Positions 37,401 through 47,625 of a DNA stretch of 64,000 nt are shown in pieces. Source of the DNA: Euwallacea fornicatus (taxonomy: Eukaryota > Arthropoda > Insecta > Coleoptera > Curculionidae); NCBI RefSeq assembly GCF_040115645.1, contig NC_089544.1, positions 1,550,001 through 1,614,000 on the forward strand, given 5' to 3'. Within the stretch, counting starts at the first letter, position 1. The number at the start of each line of letters is the position of its first letter. Both the position numbers and the translations under genes were made by a program. The notes under the pieces were generated by a model, which was not told the DNA's origin, did no database searches, and worked only from the letters and a program-made list of their open reading frames with translations.

Positions 37401-40257
37401 GATTGACACTTCATCAGGGCAACTTTCCCTTTTCTAAAATGTGACTAAGTCAAATTTTGGACCCGACGTTTCGCTTTCGGCAACCATCATCAACATTGTT
37501 TTTTTTCTTGCAGGCGCCATTTTGGATTTTCGCAGTTTTGAATTTAGCCTTTTTCCTGATTTCATCAAGTATCACATATTAGTCGGCCAGTTTAGTGGAA
37601 ATATCAAAGTTCCTGTTTTTCCAAGAGTTTTTCCATATCACTTTTAATATTCTTACTAAATTCTAAGATTGACTCCTGGCATGTGACACGTCACGGTAAT
37701 TAAGAAAAAAGGCCGAACTCAAAAATGTGAAAATCCAATATGGCGGTTGTTGGAAAAAATCAAAATTGATGATGGTTGTCGAGAATCGAAACGTCGGATT
37801 TCAAATCTAATATCGCCACGTTGTAGACGAGGAAAAAATGCACTGATGAGGCGTTAATCATTTTGATTTACCTCCACAAATTAGCTGAGGAAAGTACAAA
37901 AACTTTTTTTTTAAGTTCGCTTTTCTCTGGACGGCTCCGAAAGTTAACGGAACCCTTAAAATTTTGGTACTGCATATTCTTGAAGTCCCACCTGCGCAAC
38001 TTTGCCCCAATTCAACCGACCTCGTATATTTCGTTGATAAATGACCATCACACTTATTTACCTACTTACCTAGTTCATCGGTGTTTAGTGTAAGCAACAA
38101 TAACTGTTGTTATAACATAACTTTGCTGATTATACTACTTAAAATTATACCAACGTAATTTCAGCACAGAAAAGCTTGAAACACTTAGTGCCCGCTTTGG
38201 TGTTCGGTGTTCATGTATTGTTTAACACTGAGCAGCAATAACTCATTTGAACGTTCTATCTTACAGCGCTCCAAAGAGAACGGTAAAGTTCAATCCTGCT
38301 GAGAGCGAAACCTACAAATATCTTAAAGAAGAAGAAGATATGGCTTCCTACTCGGGGTACACAGCACCGGTCCAAGAAATCACAACAGCCCCTCAAAGCA
38401 AAATATACACCCCCACCAAGGTAACAGATATTCAATGTTTGATTAAGACCGCTTAGCTATCTCCCTATGGCTGCTTTGCTTATTGAAGGTGATTCTTGCA
38501 TTTTTCTACTTTCTACCTACATGAAAGAAATAATTCACTTTGCATGTCCCGCTCATGGCGAACTTTCGGCCCTTACAGACACTTACAAGTCTTACAGATT
38601 ATTATGTTTTATTAGTCTTTTACTTATTAATTAAGGGTATTTGAAGCATACCTGCTTGCTGTGTCATCCGATATGCTCCTTAATTTACCTCGCAAGTAAC
38701 CCTCAACAGTATGGATTGCACAATGAAATATAAATGAAATGCATAGACCGAGTGAACCTTAAACGGACACCCTGTATATAAATTGGGATTCACGATATAA
38801 AAAAAAGTGTTTTAATTCCATGTAATTGAATTTCCTCTTTGATTCAATAACCGCATCGTGTTTGCATGAGGTCATTTACATGTGCATAACACCTGTGCTG
38901 TATATCATACAACAGTGACCGACTAAATCATGGAATAAATTCGACGGGAAGTCAGGCAACGGGGGAAATTTTCATTTCGAATGCGCCGTTTCATAAATTT
39001 GGAAATACACCGGGCGGCCCAGTAAAATTGTCATCCGTTGACGTCGTGACTATTACGTTCACCGTGCTGTATATGTAGATTTTATGGGAAGAAGTGCGCA
39101 GGGCAAAGTAAAATTTGGGAGTCTCGGCGATTTTCTGCTGCGACCTGTGAGTTTAGATCGAATTTACTGCGTAATTTATCTGTTCACTGTGTATTGTGTC
39201 AAATAAGTTCTATAGGGTGTTGAGGGAAATGTTCGTTTTTTTTTTTGGTTTCTAGGTGTACACCATCCCTCGTAGAATGTATTAAATTGTATGTATTAAG
39301 TGATTTGTGGAAACTTTTATTTATATTCAGTATCTTTTCACACCGCTTCCTGCTAATGCATTATTGGTTTGAGCTTAATAAAACCAAACAATTCAATTAC
39401 GGTTTTCAGCACCTTTCTTAGTCCCTCGGGCATCCTTTCTAACCCCCCAATCCTCCCAAGTAATCCTCTATTGGTTTCCACCAGGCACCTGTTTATTGCA
39501 ACGCACAAAACTTTCACTTAGCACACTTCGCGTACACCGTCCTATATCAAAAGTCTCAAGATAATTCTGAGAAATTCTCTCACGAGAAACAAAGTTTTAA
39601 ATCTGAGCGAAGCAGGGCCGTACGCAGCCTAATCTGATCCATTATGAGGCGTTCGTGCCATTTAAATTCAGTGCCTGTCTGATCGGATAGAGGTGACAAT
39701 CGGGAGTGTTGGGGTAGAGCATTGCACGCTACCCCTACTGACTGATATCAGTGACAATGATGAATTTGGTCACTTCGAATTGTGACAAAGTGGTGAAGGC
39801 ACTTTTTGAATTTGGGCCCTTCACGGAACGGACGAACTCTTCAAACTCTTGCATTTCACTTGAAAAAAAAATCTGGCGCCTTCGCCATTTTTTTACGATC
39901 GCAAAATGGCGAATGCGTCATTTGGAAAAGCAACAACTCCTGTATGGAACGAAACTAATTGAGATAACTATAACATTAGACGTAATAATAAAATGGACGC
40001 GTAGATATTAACTCAGCAGATATTGATGAAATTCTTATTATGACCGAATCTCACAGCCACTAACACCTTCAGCAATGGCGTAAAAATTTTCCCCACAAAT
40101 TGTTTTTTTTTGCCCATTTTAGAAACAGCAACCTCTCGTAGTTAACCAAAACAATCCGGCGTATTTAACTGCAATTGGCAATAATCCTGAAGTCATCCAG
40201 CAGAGCGGTTCCTTCAGAAGACTAATGATGTCCGTTCTTCCTGGAAGCAACTTCTAA
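25480..40257 (+). CDS. Zasp66: Zasp66-like PDZ and ZM-motif Z-disc protein
   Basis: Small Alp/Enigma-family protein of the muscle Z-disc that binds alpha-actinin. Seven coding exons: 25480-25593, 26503-26651, 29977-30092, 30375-30526, 36119-36207, 38267-38420 and 40123-40257 (stop TAA 40255-40257), 302 aa, all phases consistent. Residues 4-88 form one PDZ domain (HEFVVDLRRNFPDQPWGFSL with the PWGF carboxylate loop, VLQRGDIISKVGNYDSRDI, TVRIVVQR). Residues 89-177 are Ser/Pro-rich (SPLSVSPNLSPRGPGLSPSG). The exon at 36119 encodes the ZM motif QFNSPINLYSEPNVVDTI. No LIM domain is found before the stop, which argues for Zasp66 (or Zasp67) rather than Zasp52. The start ATG at 25480 (MGKHHEF) is inferred; the frame is open upstream to 25447, so an upstream exon could add residues. 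Other isoforms with skipped or extra exons are likely in 15 kb of introns. Confidence 0.82.
26409..26436. repeat. Near-perfect 28 bp palindrome
   Basis: CGTTAACGTGGC, a 4 nt centre ACGC, then GCCACGTTAACG. The arms are 12 bp and perfect. It lies 66 bp upstream of the second PDZ exon of Zasp66. Confidence 0.75.
27542..27581. repeat. Perfect hairpin, 16 bp arms
   Basis: GATCAGATTGATCGCG (27542-27557), loop TCGAGGAG (27558-27565), then the exact reverse complement (27566-27581). It is intronic in Zasp66. Perfect arms suggest recent origin or selection. Confidence 0.85.
29535..29740. repeat. Minisatellite, about 12 bp unit
   Basis: Degenerate tandem array of AATTAGGAGAAT-like units, roughly 15 to 17 copies, in Zasp66 intron 2 about 240 bp before the next exon. 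Open on the minus strand only because the period is a multiple of three (Asn-Tyr-Ser-Pro repeats); not a gene. Confidence 0.75.
30850..31400. mobile_element. Foldback element copy 2
   Basis: Long inverted repeat of about 550 bp. The best-preserved block is 27 bp and identical in both arms: 30993-31019 (GTTTTTTCTCACGGGCGCCA and onward) and its reverse complement at 31236-31262. The arms again carry AAATCCGACGTTTCG and its partner, so this is the same family as copies 1, 3 and 4, and its strong arm identity suggests the youngest copy. Confidence 0.78.
32873..33160. mobile_element. MITE with TACAGGGTGT / ACACCCTGTA ends
   Basis: 288 bp, starting TACAGGGTGTCTCAGGA and ending TCTGGAACACCCTGTA, so the termini are inverted repeats of about 17 bp with a few mismatches. 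The flanking bases fit a TA target duplication (AA-TA...TA-TT). It has no coding capacity; TA-flanked short elements of this kind are normally mobilised by Tc1-mariner-type transposases. It lies in Zasp66 intron 4. Confidence 0.75.
34840..35044. repeat. Five tandem copies of a 41 bp repeat
   Basis: Units begin at 34840, 34881, 34922, 34963 and 35004, each exactly 41 bp. Common pattern AAACCACCGCTG(C)GATTTC then AGCACTATCACTTGCACTTC. Copies differ by several substitutions but no indels. Intronic in Zasp66. Confidence 0.88.
35937..36070. repeat. Minisatellite, 13 bp unit, next to the ZM exon
   Basis: About ten units alternating AAAATTATTACTT and AATTTTATTACTT. The array stops about 49 bp before the ZM-motif exon at 36119, close to where the branch point would lie, so length changes could affect recognition of this exon. 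Confidence 0.78.
36208..38266 (+). other. Zasp66: Zasp66 intron 5
   Basis: 2.06 kb. Holds a short (TA)n run near 36580-36600 and foldback copy 3 (about 37230-38035), which makes up 40 percent of the intron. No coding exon seen. Confidence 0.65.
37230..38035. mobile_element. Foldback element copy 3, most complete
   Basis: About 806 bp with arms of roughly 355 bp (37230-37583 and 37680-38035) and a spacer near 96 bp. The outer arm pair is AGGTCGGTTAAACTGGGGCA against TGCCCCAATTCAACCGACCT; the middle pair is CCGACGTTTCGCTTTCGGCA against its partner; the inner pair is CGCCATTTTGGATTTTC against GAAAATCCAATATGGCG. It defines the full length of the family and shows that the other copies are shorter or more decayed outside the middle block. 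No open reading frame of interest. Confidence 0.82.
38421..40122 (+). other. Zasp66: Zasp66 intron 6
   Basis: 1.7 kb. A transposon-end-like GGACACCCTGTATA occurs near 38766, and an 11 bp inverted repeat TTCGCCATTTT/AAAATGGCGAA at 39881-39913. No coding exon found. Confidence 0.55.
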
Positions 40258-41733
40258 AAGTATTCGAATCAACTATTGAGGTGCTATTTGGTTTACAATT
40301 GAGTAAAATGTGGTAAAATTGATATGATTTTTTCGTTTAAGAAAATAAATGCATATTTTTATTGTACGAGAAATCCAATTCCGAGAAATACGACGGATAT
40401 TTTAGAAATGTTCGTTATCAGCTGTTATAATTTCTAATAAATTCGCTTTTGAAACTCACAACCGATAAAAGCGATTTGAGCCATTTGAGAGTCAGAGAAC
40501 TGCAATTACATCGTTTTTCCTCGGTATTGAGTTTCGAAGGGTCAACACGAAAAAATGAGAAGTTTAGCTCGTAGTGTACTAATGATAATCGCAAATTAAA
40601 CTTATTCAATTAATAAACACTTTTCGATGTTGTTAATGTTGTGACAATTTTAGTTCGTTAAATTTTGTTTCAAGGTTTAAATTCGAGTGTAAATCTAGTC
40701 AGAAAATTAGCCAGTAAGCTGTTTTGGTTCTCACTGTTCTCGAGGTACGATATCGGTACTGCTGAACAGGGTGAAGGAGAAACATCGTATGTAACACCAT
40801 TAACATCATTTATCTGCGCAGGTCCAACAATGGCACGTTTGCACCTTATATAAATAGCTGTAAAATATTTATCTTATGTATTGTGCAGAAATATATTTAT
40901 TTATTGTATTACCATGTTATTATCGTATTATAGTATTTATTTCAGAGAGGGCTTATTAATATAAAGTTTAATGTAAAAATGAGGATTGTTCATAATGTAT
41001 CTGTTTACAAAGCTGGCAAAATAAAATATATTTATCTAATGTGGCGTTTGAGTCCGTTTCCGAACCATAAAAATGAGTGCATAAATTATGTGAGGCACTC
41101 GGAAAACTCCTTGTCCCAATCCCTGAGGAATGACAGTTTCGAGAACTGTCATTCTTGTCACATGAATGTTACTAAAATGGCCGTCGTCCCGTGTCTTTTG
41201 GAACGGCAACGGATCTGCAAAATGTACTGTCAGGCTAAGGAGCATTCCAATCAACCCTGGAAAAAGCGGATTAAAAAATCCCCAAGACCCCAAAAGCGCT
41301 TCGGGATTCCCAATGTGCCGATTTTCGATGTAATGGAGTGATATTGATCGTGAATACTTCAATGAAGGGCCTGGATCATCGGGAAAAATTTTTTGTGGCT
41401 TCCATTGAAGAATATCCTCAAAACCGCAAAAATCGGCTACCAATGGCACGCCGTATCTCAAAAAGTAGAAGAGATTTTGCAGATGCTTTTATGTAATGCC
41501 ATGGAGCGCCTCGAGACGATTAATTTGATCTATTGTTAAGACAGTTGCGACGCGTGTTCCCGAGATATCGCTGTTTAAAATTTGAAAATTGACTGAATCA
41601 ACGTTTTTCATGTTTTCTGTATTTCGTCTACATATACCCGCGACAACCGCAAAGCTCGAATATTGCTAAAGTAAGATGTAAAAAAAGGCTGAAGGTATAA
41701 AAAAGAACAATAATGTCGACTCAGCATGTAACT
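40258..41733. other. Convergent spacer between Zasp66 and Ivd
   Basis: 1.5 kb between two 3' ends. Overlapping open frames on both strands at 40979-41461 have no recognisable homology. A palindrome AATGACAGTT-TCGAG-AACTGTCATT lies at 41129-41153. Probably UTR plus old repeat. Confidence 0.5.
40344..40349 (+). terminator. Zasp66: Polyadenylation signal of Zasp66
   Basis: AATAAA 87 nt after the stop codon, followed by a T-rich stretch (ATTTTTATTG). Position and context fit a normal cleavage signal. Confidence 0.6.
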
Positions 41734-44540
41734 TTATGAATATTCTTTGTTGATCTGCCGCCCTATCAGCAACCTCCGAATCTCAGTGGTTCCCCCTCCT
41801 ATATCTAAAAGTTTAGCGTCCCGCAACAACCTGCCAGCAGGGTAATCGTTGATATACCCGTTGCCTCCTGCAATAAAGACACTTGCTCTGTTAACTCGTT
41901 TTTGAGGAAAATTGCACATTTAATTCATAGATGCGTTGAATAGAGTGTTACCTAATATTTGGATAGCATCCAGAGCCATCTGTGTGGCCTTCTCGGAACA
42001 AAACAGGAATACACCTGCGCAGTCCTTGCTGTTCACTCTCCCATTATCACACGCTCTGGCAACACTGTACAGGTAACTGCGGCAAGCAGAAAGAGACACG
42101 TGCATGTCGGCTATTTTACCCTGGAAATTGAACGTGTGGAAATTTATTAAGTAGTTGAACACCCAGTATATTTACCTGAATTAACTGAAACTCCCCAATT
42201 CTTTTGTTAAACTGTTTACGCACATGCGCATACGAAAAAGTTACATCGCAGCAAGCCTGCAGTATTCCTACGGAACTTGCTGCCAAGATCAATCTTTCCA
42301 GATCTAATCCACTCATTAGCACATAGACCCCTGAAATATCGTTTTAATAGCAAGGCCGTTGGTCCACATAAATCGAAATCCAACCTTTATTTTCCGCCCC
42401 AAGGATGTTCTCCTTGGGGACTTTACAGTCTTCAAAAATAAGTTCTCCCGTATTCGAACCCCTCATCCCTAATTTGTCGAGCTTAACTCCACTTCTGAAC
42501 CCTTCGAAGTCCTTTTGGATTATAAAGGTTGTGATGCCGTGTTTAGGTTTTGCGTTTGGGTCAGTCCTGGCATACACCTAAATAGGTATGTGCACAACAA
42601 GGCAGGTAAGCGCTGCTTTTCCTCTCGCAAATGATTTGACCAGGCGGCATTCGAGAGAGTAAAGTGCACTTTCTTCCAATAATGTATTTGTCAAAAAAAA
42701 TTATTTTATCTTTTTATGAAGGAAAGAAAATTCTTTCTTCCCTAGGGACAAAAAGTTTTTTTTCCTAGGAAGTAGAAGTTGCTTGTTTTTTTAGAAAATG
42801 GAGTTTTCCTTTCTCAATTGAGGCAGGAAAACAATTTTTTCAAAGAACAATTATTTTCTCCCTAGGGACCAAAAGAGCTGTTTTCCTATACTAAATGAGA
42901 GAGGAAAGTTCTACTTTTTGTGTGATGGTATAAAATTAGTTACCACTAAAACATCGGCATCAGGTCCATTGGTAATCCAAAATTTAGTGCCGTTTAACAC
43001 ATAATAGTCTCCCTTCTTCTCGGCCTTCAATCGGAGTGATACAACGTCGGATCCAGAATTTGGCTCAGACATTGCTAGGGCGCCAATGTGCTCTCCTGAA
43101 CACAGCTATAATTGTAATTATAAGCGATATAAATATAAATAATATAAATATAAGCAATATAAATATAGAAAATTGTAACATTGATGAAAAACTACCTTTG
43201 GTAAATACTTCAGTCCCTGCGCCCTGCTGCAATTTCTGTGTAGTTGTCCGAGGCACAAATTTGAATGCGCCAAATAGGACAAAGCTATGGCTGGACATGC
43301 CCTGGAGAGTTCTTCCACAATAATCACTTGATCTAAATAGCTACCATCCGATCCACCATATTCACTTTGTGCTGTAATACCTGCAAAATTTGGTAATAAA
43401 ATACAATTATTTATTTTATTTTTATATTTATTTAACTTTTATGTTTATTTAATTAATACTACTGAGTGGCTCATTTAAAATTCGAAATTAATCAATTCTG
43501 AAGCTGTGAAGAAAAGGAAACAGGAGAACGGCACTTGCCCTACGCAATGCCGCCGCCAATTACTTTACCTAACGCTCCGAGATCCCCAAGTTTCCGCCAA
43601 AAACTTCTTAAGTTGTCGAAGTTGTTTTTCTTGTCTATTTCGTACGCCAATGGCGCCAATTCCTTTTGAGCAAAATTAAAGATGGTTTCTCTAAGCTGAA
43701 AATTTGATCATGTTCCAACTAATAATTGCAATTCTCTCTTGTACAAATATCAAAAATCCTCGAATAATAATCTAATGTAGAAAAATCTGGTGAAGGTGCC
43801 GGCCAACGCATGTGTCAGTCGTCGGAAATCCATTTATTTGGCGAGATTCCCTAAGATGACAGACATTTCAACTTTTCCCCTGTCACGAGGTGAAGTTGTC
43901 ATATTTGAAGCTCGACGTTTCGATTCGCCGTGACCATCATCAACTTTACCTTGATGGTTGCCTGCAGGATATTTCCATCAAACCGCAATAGTCAACCTTA
44001 ACATCTCACACATCACTGTGATCATTAAAGAAATCCGAATTTCGAAATATTTAAATCCAACATGGCGCCCGTAGAATAGACAAAGTTGATGATGGTCGTC
44101 GAGAAACGAAACGTCGGATTTCAAACATGCCATCGCTGAGTTGTAAAAGAGGAAAAGTTGCATCAATGAGGTGTCAATAATTTTTAATTACCTCGCCAAC
44201 TATGCTGAGGAAGAAATAAAAATGTGCAAAAGCAGTTCTGACCCCGGACACACTGTACGAGGTACGAAGCACCCCCCGCGTCAATGGGGAAAAACATGGG
44301 TTGTGACTGCGACATTTCCAATTACAGAAAAGCAAAAAGTGCCTAATGAATATCATGGTATTACAGGGTGGTACTTGCCTGAATTTGCTCTTGTGTCAAT
44401 CCGAATACATGCTCGTCGATGGGGTAATACTGCGACACATGCCTTCTTTGAGCCCCATTTATTACCCCATTGCATTTGTTAGTATTTCTAAAGAATAAAC
44501 TACAGGCCCTCTTAGCCAGTTCCATTGTAGTACTGTTCAT
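41734..44540 (-). CDS. Ivd: Isovaleryl-CoA dehydrogenase, mitochondrial
   Basis: FAD enzyme of leucine breakdown that oxidises isovaleryl-CoA to 3-methylcrotonyl-CoA, passing electrons to ETF in the mitochondrial matrix. Eight exons: 44379-44540, 43569-43695, 43196-43380, 42944-43105, 42385-42577, 42176-42330, 41952-42120 and 41734-41867 (stop TAA 41734-41736), 428 aa against about 425 in human; phases consistent. The first in-frame ATG (44538-44540, MNSTTMELAKRACSLFFRNT) gives a basic, acid-free start typical of a matrix leader. Acyl-CoA dehydrogenase signatures: IGALAMSEPNSGSDVVS, FWITNGPDADVLVVYA, LDKLGMRGSNTGELIFEDC. The Glu in SGLDLERLILA (E288) is in the position of the catalytic base specific to IVD. 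GGNGYINDYPAGRLLRDAKL and GTTEIRRLLIGR complete the FAD/subunit contact region. Intron 1 has a GC donor and hosts a foldback element. Confidence 0.96.
43696..44378 (-). other. Ivd: GC-AG first intron of Ivd
   Basis: 683 nt. The exon ends GAG CAA ATT CAG, followed by GCAAGT; joining at this point to CTT AGA GAA ACC gives the conserved reading EQIQ-LRET in phase. The nearby GT (44374-44373) would break the frame. Most of the intron is foldback copy 4 (about 43835-44215). Confidence 0.85.
43835..44215. mobile_element. Foldback element copy 4
   Basis: About 380 bp inverted repeat. The left part has GCTCGACGTTTCGATTCGCC and CATCATCAACTTT; the right part AAAGTTGATGATGGTCGTCG and GAAACGAAACGTCGGATTTC. 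The right arm also has CCAACATGGCGCCCGT. The left inner arm is more diverged than in other copies. Located in Ivd intron 1. Confidence 0.72.
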
Positions 44541-45626
44541 GGGGATCTGCTCCTTCTTATCCAAGATACGCGTTAGCCTGAGTAATGAACAATAATACTA
44601 TCTTATCGATGCTCTCCTAAAGGTTCGTCTTTACACAATTTCAAAGTAATAAACAACGCTATCTTTTGAATTTGAAACACGAATACATTATCAATTATTA
44701 TCGTTTGGACGTTCTATTGTCGCAATTTAAAAGAGTTTTTGCATGAACAAGTTCCCTGTATGTTTTGTCAAGCGAGCTTTCAGGACGACTTACTAGACAA
44801 GTTATAGTTAACGGTAACTGACCAAACCTCCCGAACCACGTATTATACATGTGGCGAATGAGGTTTCATATTCACTAACACACTTACTGTACATATTGTT
44901 ACTTACTAAAACACTTACTAAAGCACTTACTTTTACTTACTAAAACACTTACTATCACTTACTAAAGCACTTACTTTTACTTACTAAAACACTTACTGTC
45001 ACTTACTAGCACACTAGTCAACTATAACACACTCGCGTACACGGGGTGGTCCTACGTGGTGCGGCAACTATTGAATTTTTCATTTTAGTTGGCACATTGA
45101 CGTTCGTAGGATCCTTGAACAATACCTGCAGCTAGCTGAAGAATATTCTTTGACTACAAAGGGAAGTTATTATTTCGTTGGGATTACCAATCGCCTCCAT
45201 TAATACACTCATTGGTTAAAGAAATATTAACGAATATGCTACCGTAGCGTAAGTGAAAATTGACGACAATCCCACGTGCTTACGGCGCATGCTGTTAGGC
45301 GAACATAACACCTATATGAGGTCAAAATATGACGTAGCGTTTGGACGAGCTGACGCATGACGTTTGGATCTACTTGCCGCGAGGGCCTGGGTATATTCAA
45401 TCACTAAATTCGTATCAAATAACGATTATATTACCAAAAAGCCGGTGGGTAATTACATCCTTATAAATATGAGTATAAAATATATCACATCCGTTCGCTT
45501 TTGGCCCAAAAAAGCAATTTACATAACGTCGTGTTGAGATAGGTCTCCGTACCAATAAGAGTTGAAGCTTATATAAAAAAAAAGTCGAGAGTAAAATAAT
45601 ACGATGGCGCAGGCGCCAGTGAGGTA
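44541..45626. other. Spacer between Ivd and ninjurin
   Basis: 1.1 kb with the Ivd promoter side on the left and the ninjurin 3' UTR on the right. It contains a short tandem array of ACTTACTAAAACACTTACT units (about 44885-45010). No coding sequence. Confidence 0.55.
44885..45010. repeat. Tandem CACTTACTAAAA-type repeat
   Basis: Irregular array of CACTTACT units, partly organised in a longer period (CACTTACTTTTACTTACTAAAA repeated), upstream of Ivd. It could influence the promoter spacing but no function is visible. Confidence 0.65.
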
Positions 45627-45646
45627 CTATGATGGCGCAGGCGCCA
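45603..45646. repeat. 16 bp direct repeat straddling the ninjurin stop codon
   Basis: GATGGCGCAGGCGCCA occurs at 45603-45618 and 45631-45646, 28 bp apart. On the minus strand the second copy encodes the last residues (GVAPAPS) and the first lies just past the stop, so the 3' UTR begins with a duplicate of the C-terminal codons. Confidence 0.75.
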
Positions 45647-47625
45647 CGCCAAATGCTGAAATAAATACGTTAATAATAGTGACTAAAAACACGCAAATGG
45701 TGGTGGCATTGTTGACTTTGTTGGCCACGCAGAGCGACTTTTCGTCCTTGATGTTGTACGTCGCGTTCCAAATTAGGCCAATGCCAACGGCGACCTACAA
45801 AAAGACAAAAGTCCCATTAAAATTGCTCAATTCCAAATTTTCTATTATAAATCGCAGAAACTGGTACTTACTTGCAAAAACAAACTAATGGAAATTAATA
45901 CCAAACTCGGATAATAATACGGATGATTTCGAAAGGTCTCCAGGACGTATCTCAGTTGATTCGCATTGGCGGAAAATAACGCTAAATCCATCATGCCCTG
46001 TGCCAGAGTCTTCTTATGTTGATAGACGTTCAAATCAGGAATTGATTCAGTCGCTAGAATTCATTTTGCGACTTAGAAATACGAGAAGTGTTAAATGTAC
46101 AATTAATTTTACTTGGAGAAGATCCAAACTCCAAATCGTAGCCCCACGGGCGGAAACCAGGGCTTTGAGGAAATTCGGGACGGTGAGAAGGCGGTTTTGG
46201 AACTTCTGCCGGAGGCTGCGGCTCATCTGGTTGGACACCACCCGCATCTGCGCCTGCCCTGTTTACATCAAAAGAATTTCGAATATATTTAAATGTAGCT
46301 GGACATTGAGGCCACATCTAAGCACTGCATGGTGCGCACCCCACATAATAAGGATATCACACGATGCGCACTCCACACGATACGGATATCGCATGATGTG
46401 CACTGCACATGATATGGATATCACACGATGCGCACTCCACATGATACGGATATCGCATGATGTGCACTGCACGTGATATGGATATCACACGATGCGCACT
46501 TCGCATGATACGGATATCACATGATATAAAAAAGTGGATGGTTAGCTGACACTTTGACATTAATTTGCTCATCAAATTAGTATAGACAGATAACGGAATG
46601 TGATTATTATGCGAAATCGATGCGTTAGCCCTACGATCACGCACTTGCCTACATTCCAAAATGCATCAAATATAGATAGAATTACCTAGGGGTTATGCTG
46701 GGAACGTGCGGTTCTACATCTTCTGGATCTTTTGGTCTAGTCGGCACAAACTCAACTTCGGGATTCCCAGATTCATTTGGTTTTTCTAAAATAAAGTTAA
46801 AACTAAAACTGGGCAGTGCGACTAAGCAGATTTTGACTACTGCACGGTAAGTTTGACTTTACTTGCAACTTTGATTTTAACACACACGAATAATGAATTA
46901 AATTACCTAAAAATCACTTAGAAGTCGCATAGAAGTTACATAAAATTCACTTTTACAAATCTTTCCGAGACACATTTCACCGGAATTATTTTGACACGTG
47001 CATTACCTTCATTATCACCGTTGCTAAAAAACCCATCATCCACGCCAGGATAAGGACGATTCACGACTTCTCTATCGTCGACTTCTTCGTCCGTCTCAAT
47101 TCGCGCCAGAGGGGCCCCCTGACTATCCGTTCCAGACAAGAGCGGCTTCGAAGGAGACGGACTTCGGCTTCTGTTAATGTTATTTGGAGGTGTTCGCAGC
47201 ATATGGGTGTTTGGGGTATTTCGCCTAATTATAAATACCAATACAGTGACATTTCGGATAATAATCTATAGCCACATGATGGGGCAGTAGGGCCTATTGT
47301 CGAAATTTAATGATCGCATTAAGGCAACAGTTGCGCGACTGTGTGACATTCGTTGCTAAAAATAATATCGCCCCCATTCATATGTGGTTGAAGGGGGGCG
47401 CGTGATTAAGCAGAAACCCCAAGAGTCACACAACCGATGGTTCTATTCAATGGGGGCCAATGGTTAGTGGGTGCTTCGTGTAAATAAGATGAACATCGTG
47501 GAATCTCACCTTATATCTGCGGAATTATTGGAGTAGCTCCCGGTAATTGATGAGTTATTGTCTGCTTCCCTTCTCAACAATATCGCTTTGTCACCAGAAC
47601 TCGATGCCGACGAATTTGCATTCAT
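45627..47625 (-). CDS. Ninjurin (nerve injury-induced / membrane-rupture protein family)
   Basis: Plasma-membrane two-helix protein; vertebrate NINJ1 oligomerises to rupture membranes in dying cells, and fly ninjurins act in adhesion and stress. Six exons: 47510-47625, 47007-47224, 46686-46785, 46113-46258, 45872-46053 and 45627-45794 (stop TAG 45627-45629), 309 aa; phases agree. Residues about 200-300 form the ninjurin domain: LNVYQHKKTLAQGMMDLALF and ANANQLRYVL, then hydrophobic segments YYYPSLVLISISLFLQVAVG (about 238-257) and TTICVFLVTIINVFISAFG (about 285-303). The N-terminal 195 residues are hydrophilic, Ser/Pro/Asn-rich and acidic, much longer than in vertebrates but resembling the long N-tail of fly NijA. 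Which fly paralogue (NijA, B or C) it matches cannot be settled here. The ATG at 47623-47625 is the first in frame. Confidence 0.9.
46326..46528. repeat. Minisatellite, 32 bp unit with 64 bp super-period
   Basis: GATATC recurs at 46353, 46385, 46417, 46449, 46481 and 46513, exactly 32 bp apart. Units alternate between a type with CACACGATGCGCACTCCAC and a type with GCATGATGTGCACTGCAC, so the true repeat is 64 bp. It lies in the ninjurin intron between exons 46686-46785 and 46113-46258. Open frames here are by-products of the repeat. Confidence 0.9.

Noticed and set aside
40979..41461. Overlapping open frames of 120 and 141 residues on opposite strands
   Set aside because: No similarity to known families and no intron signals; both-strand openness suggests composition or an old repeat.
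46000..46476. 158-residue plus-strand open frame
   Set aside because: It mixes the antisense of two ninjurin exons with the 32 bp minisatellite.
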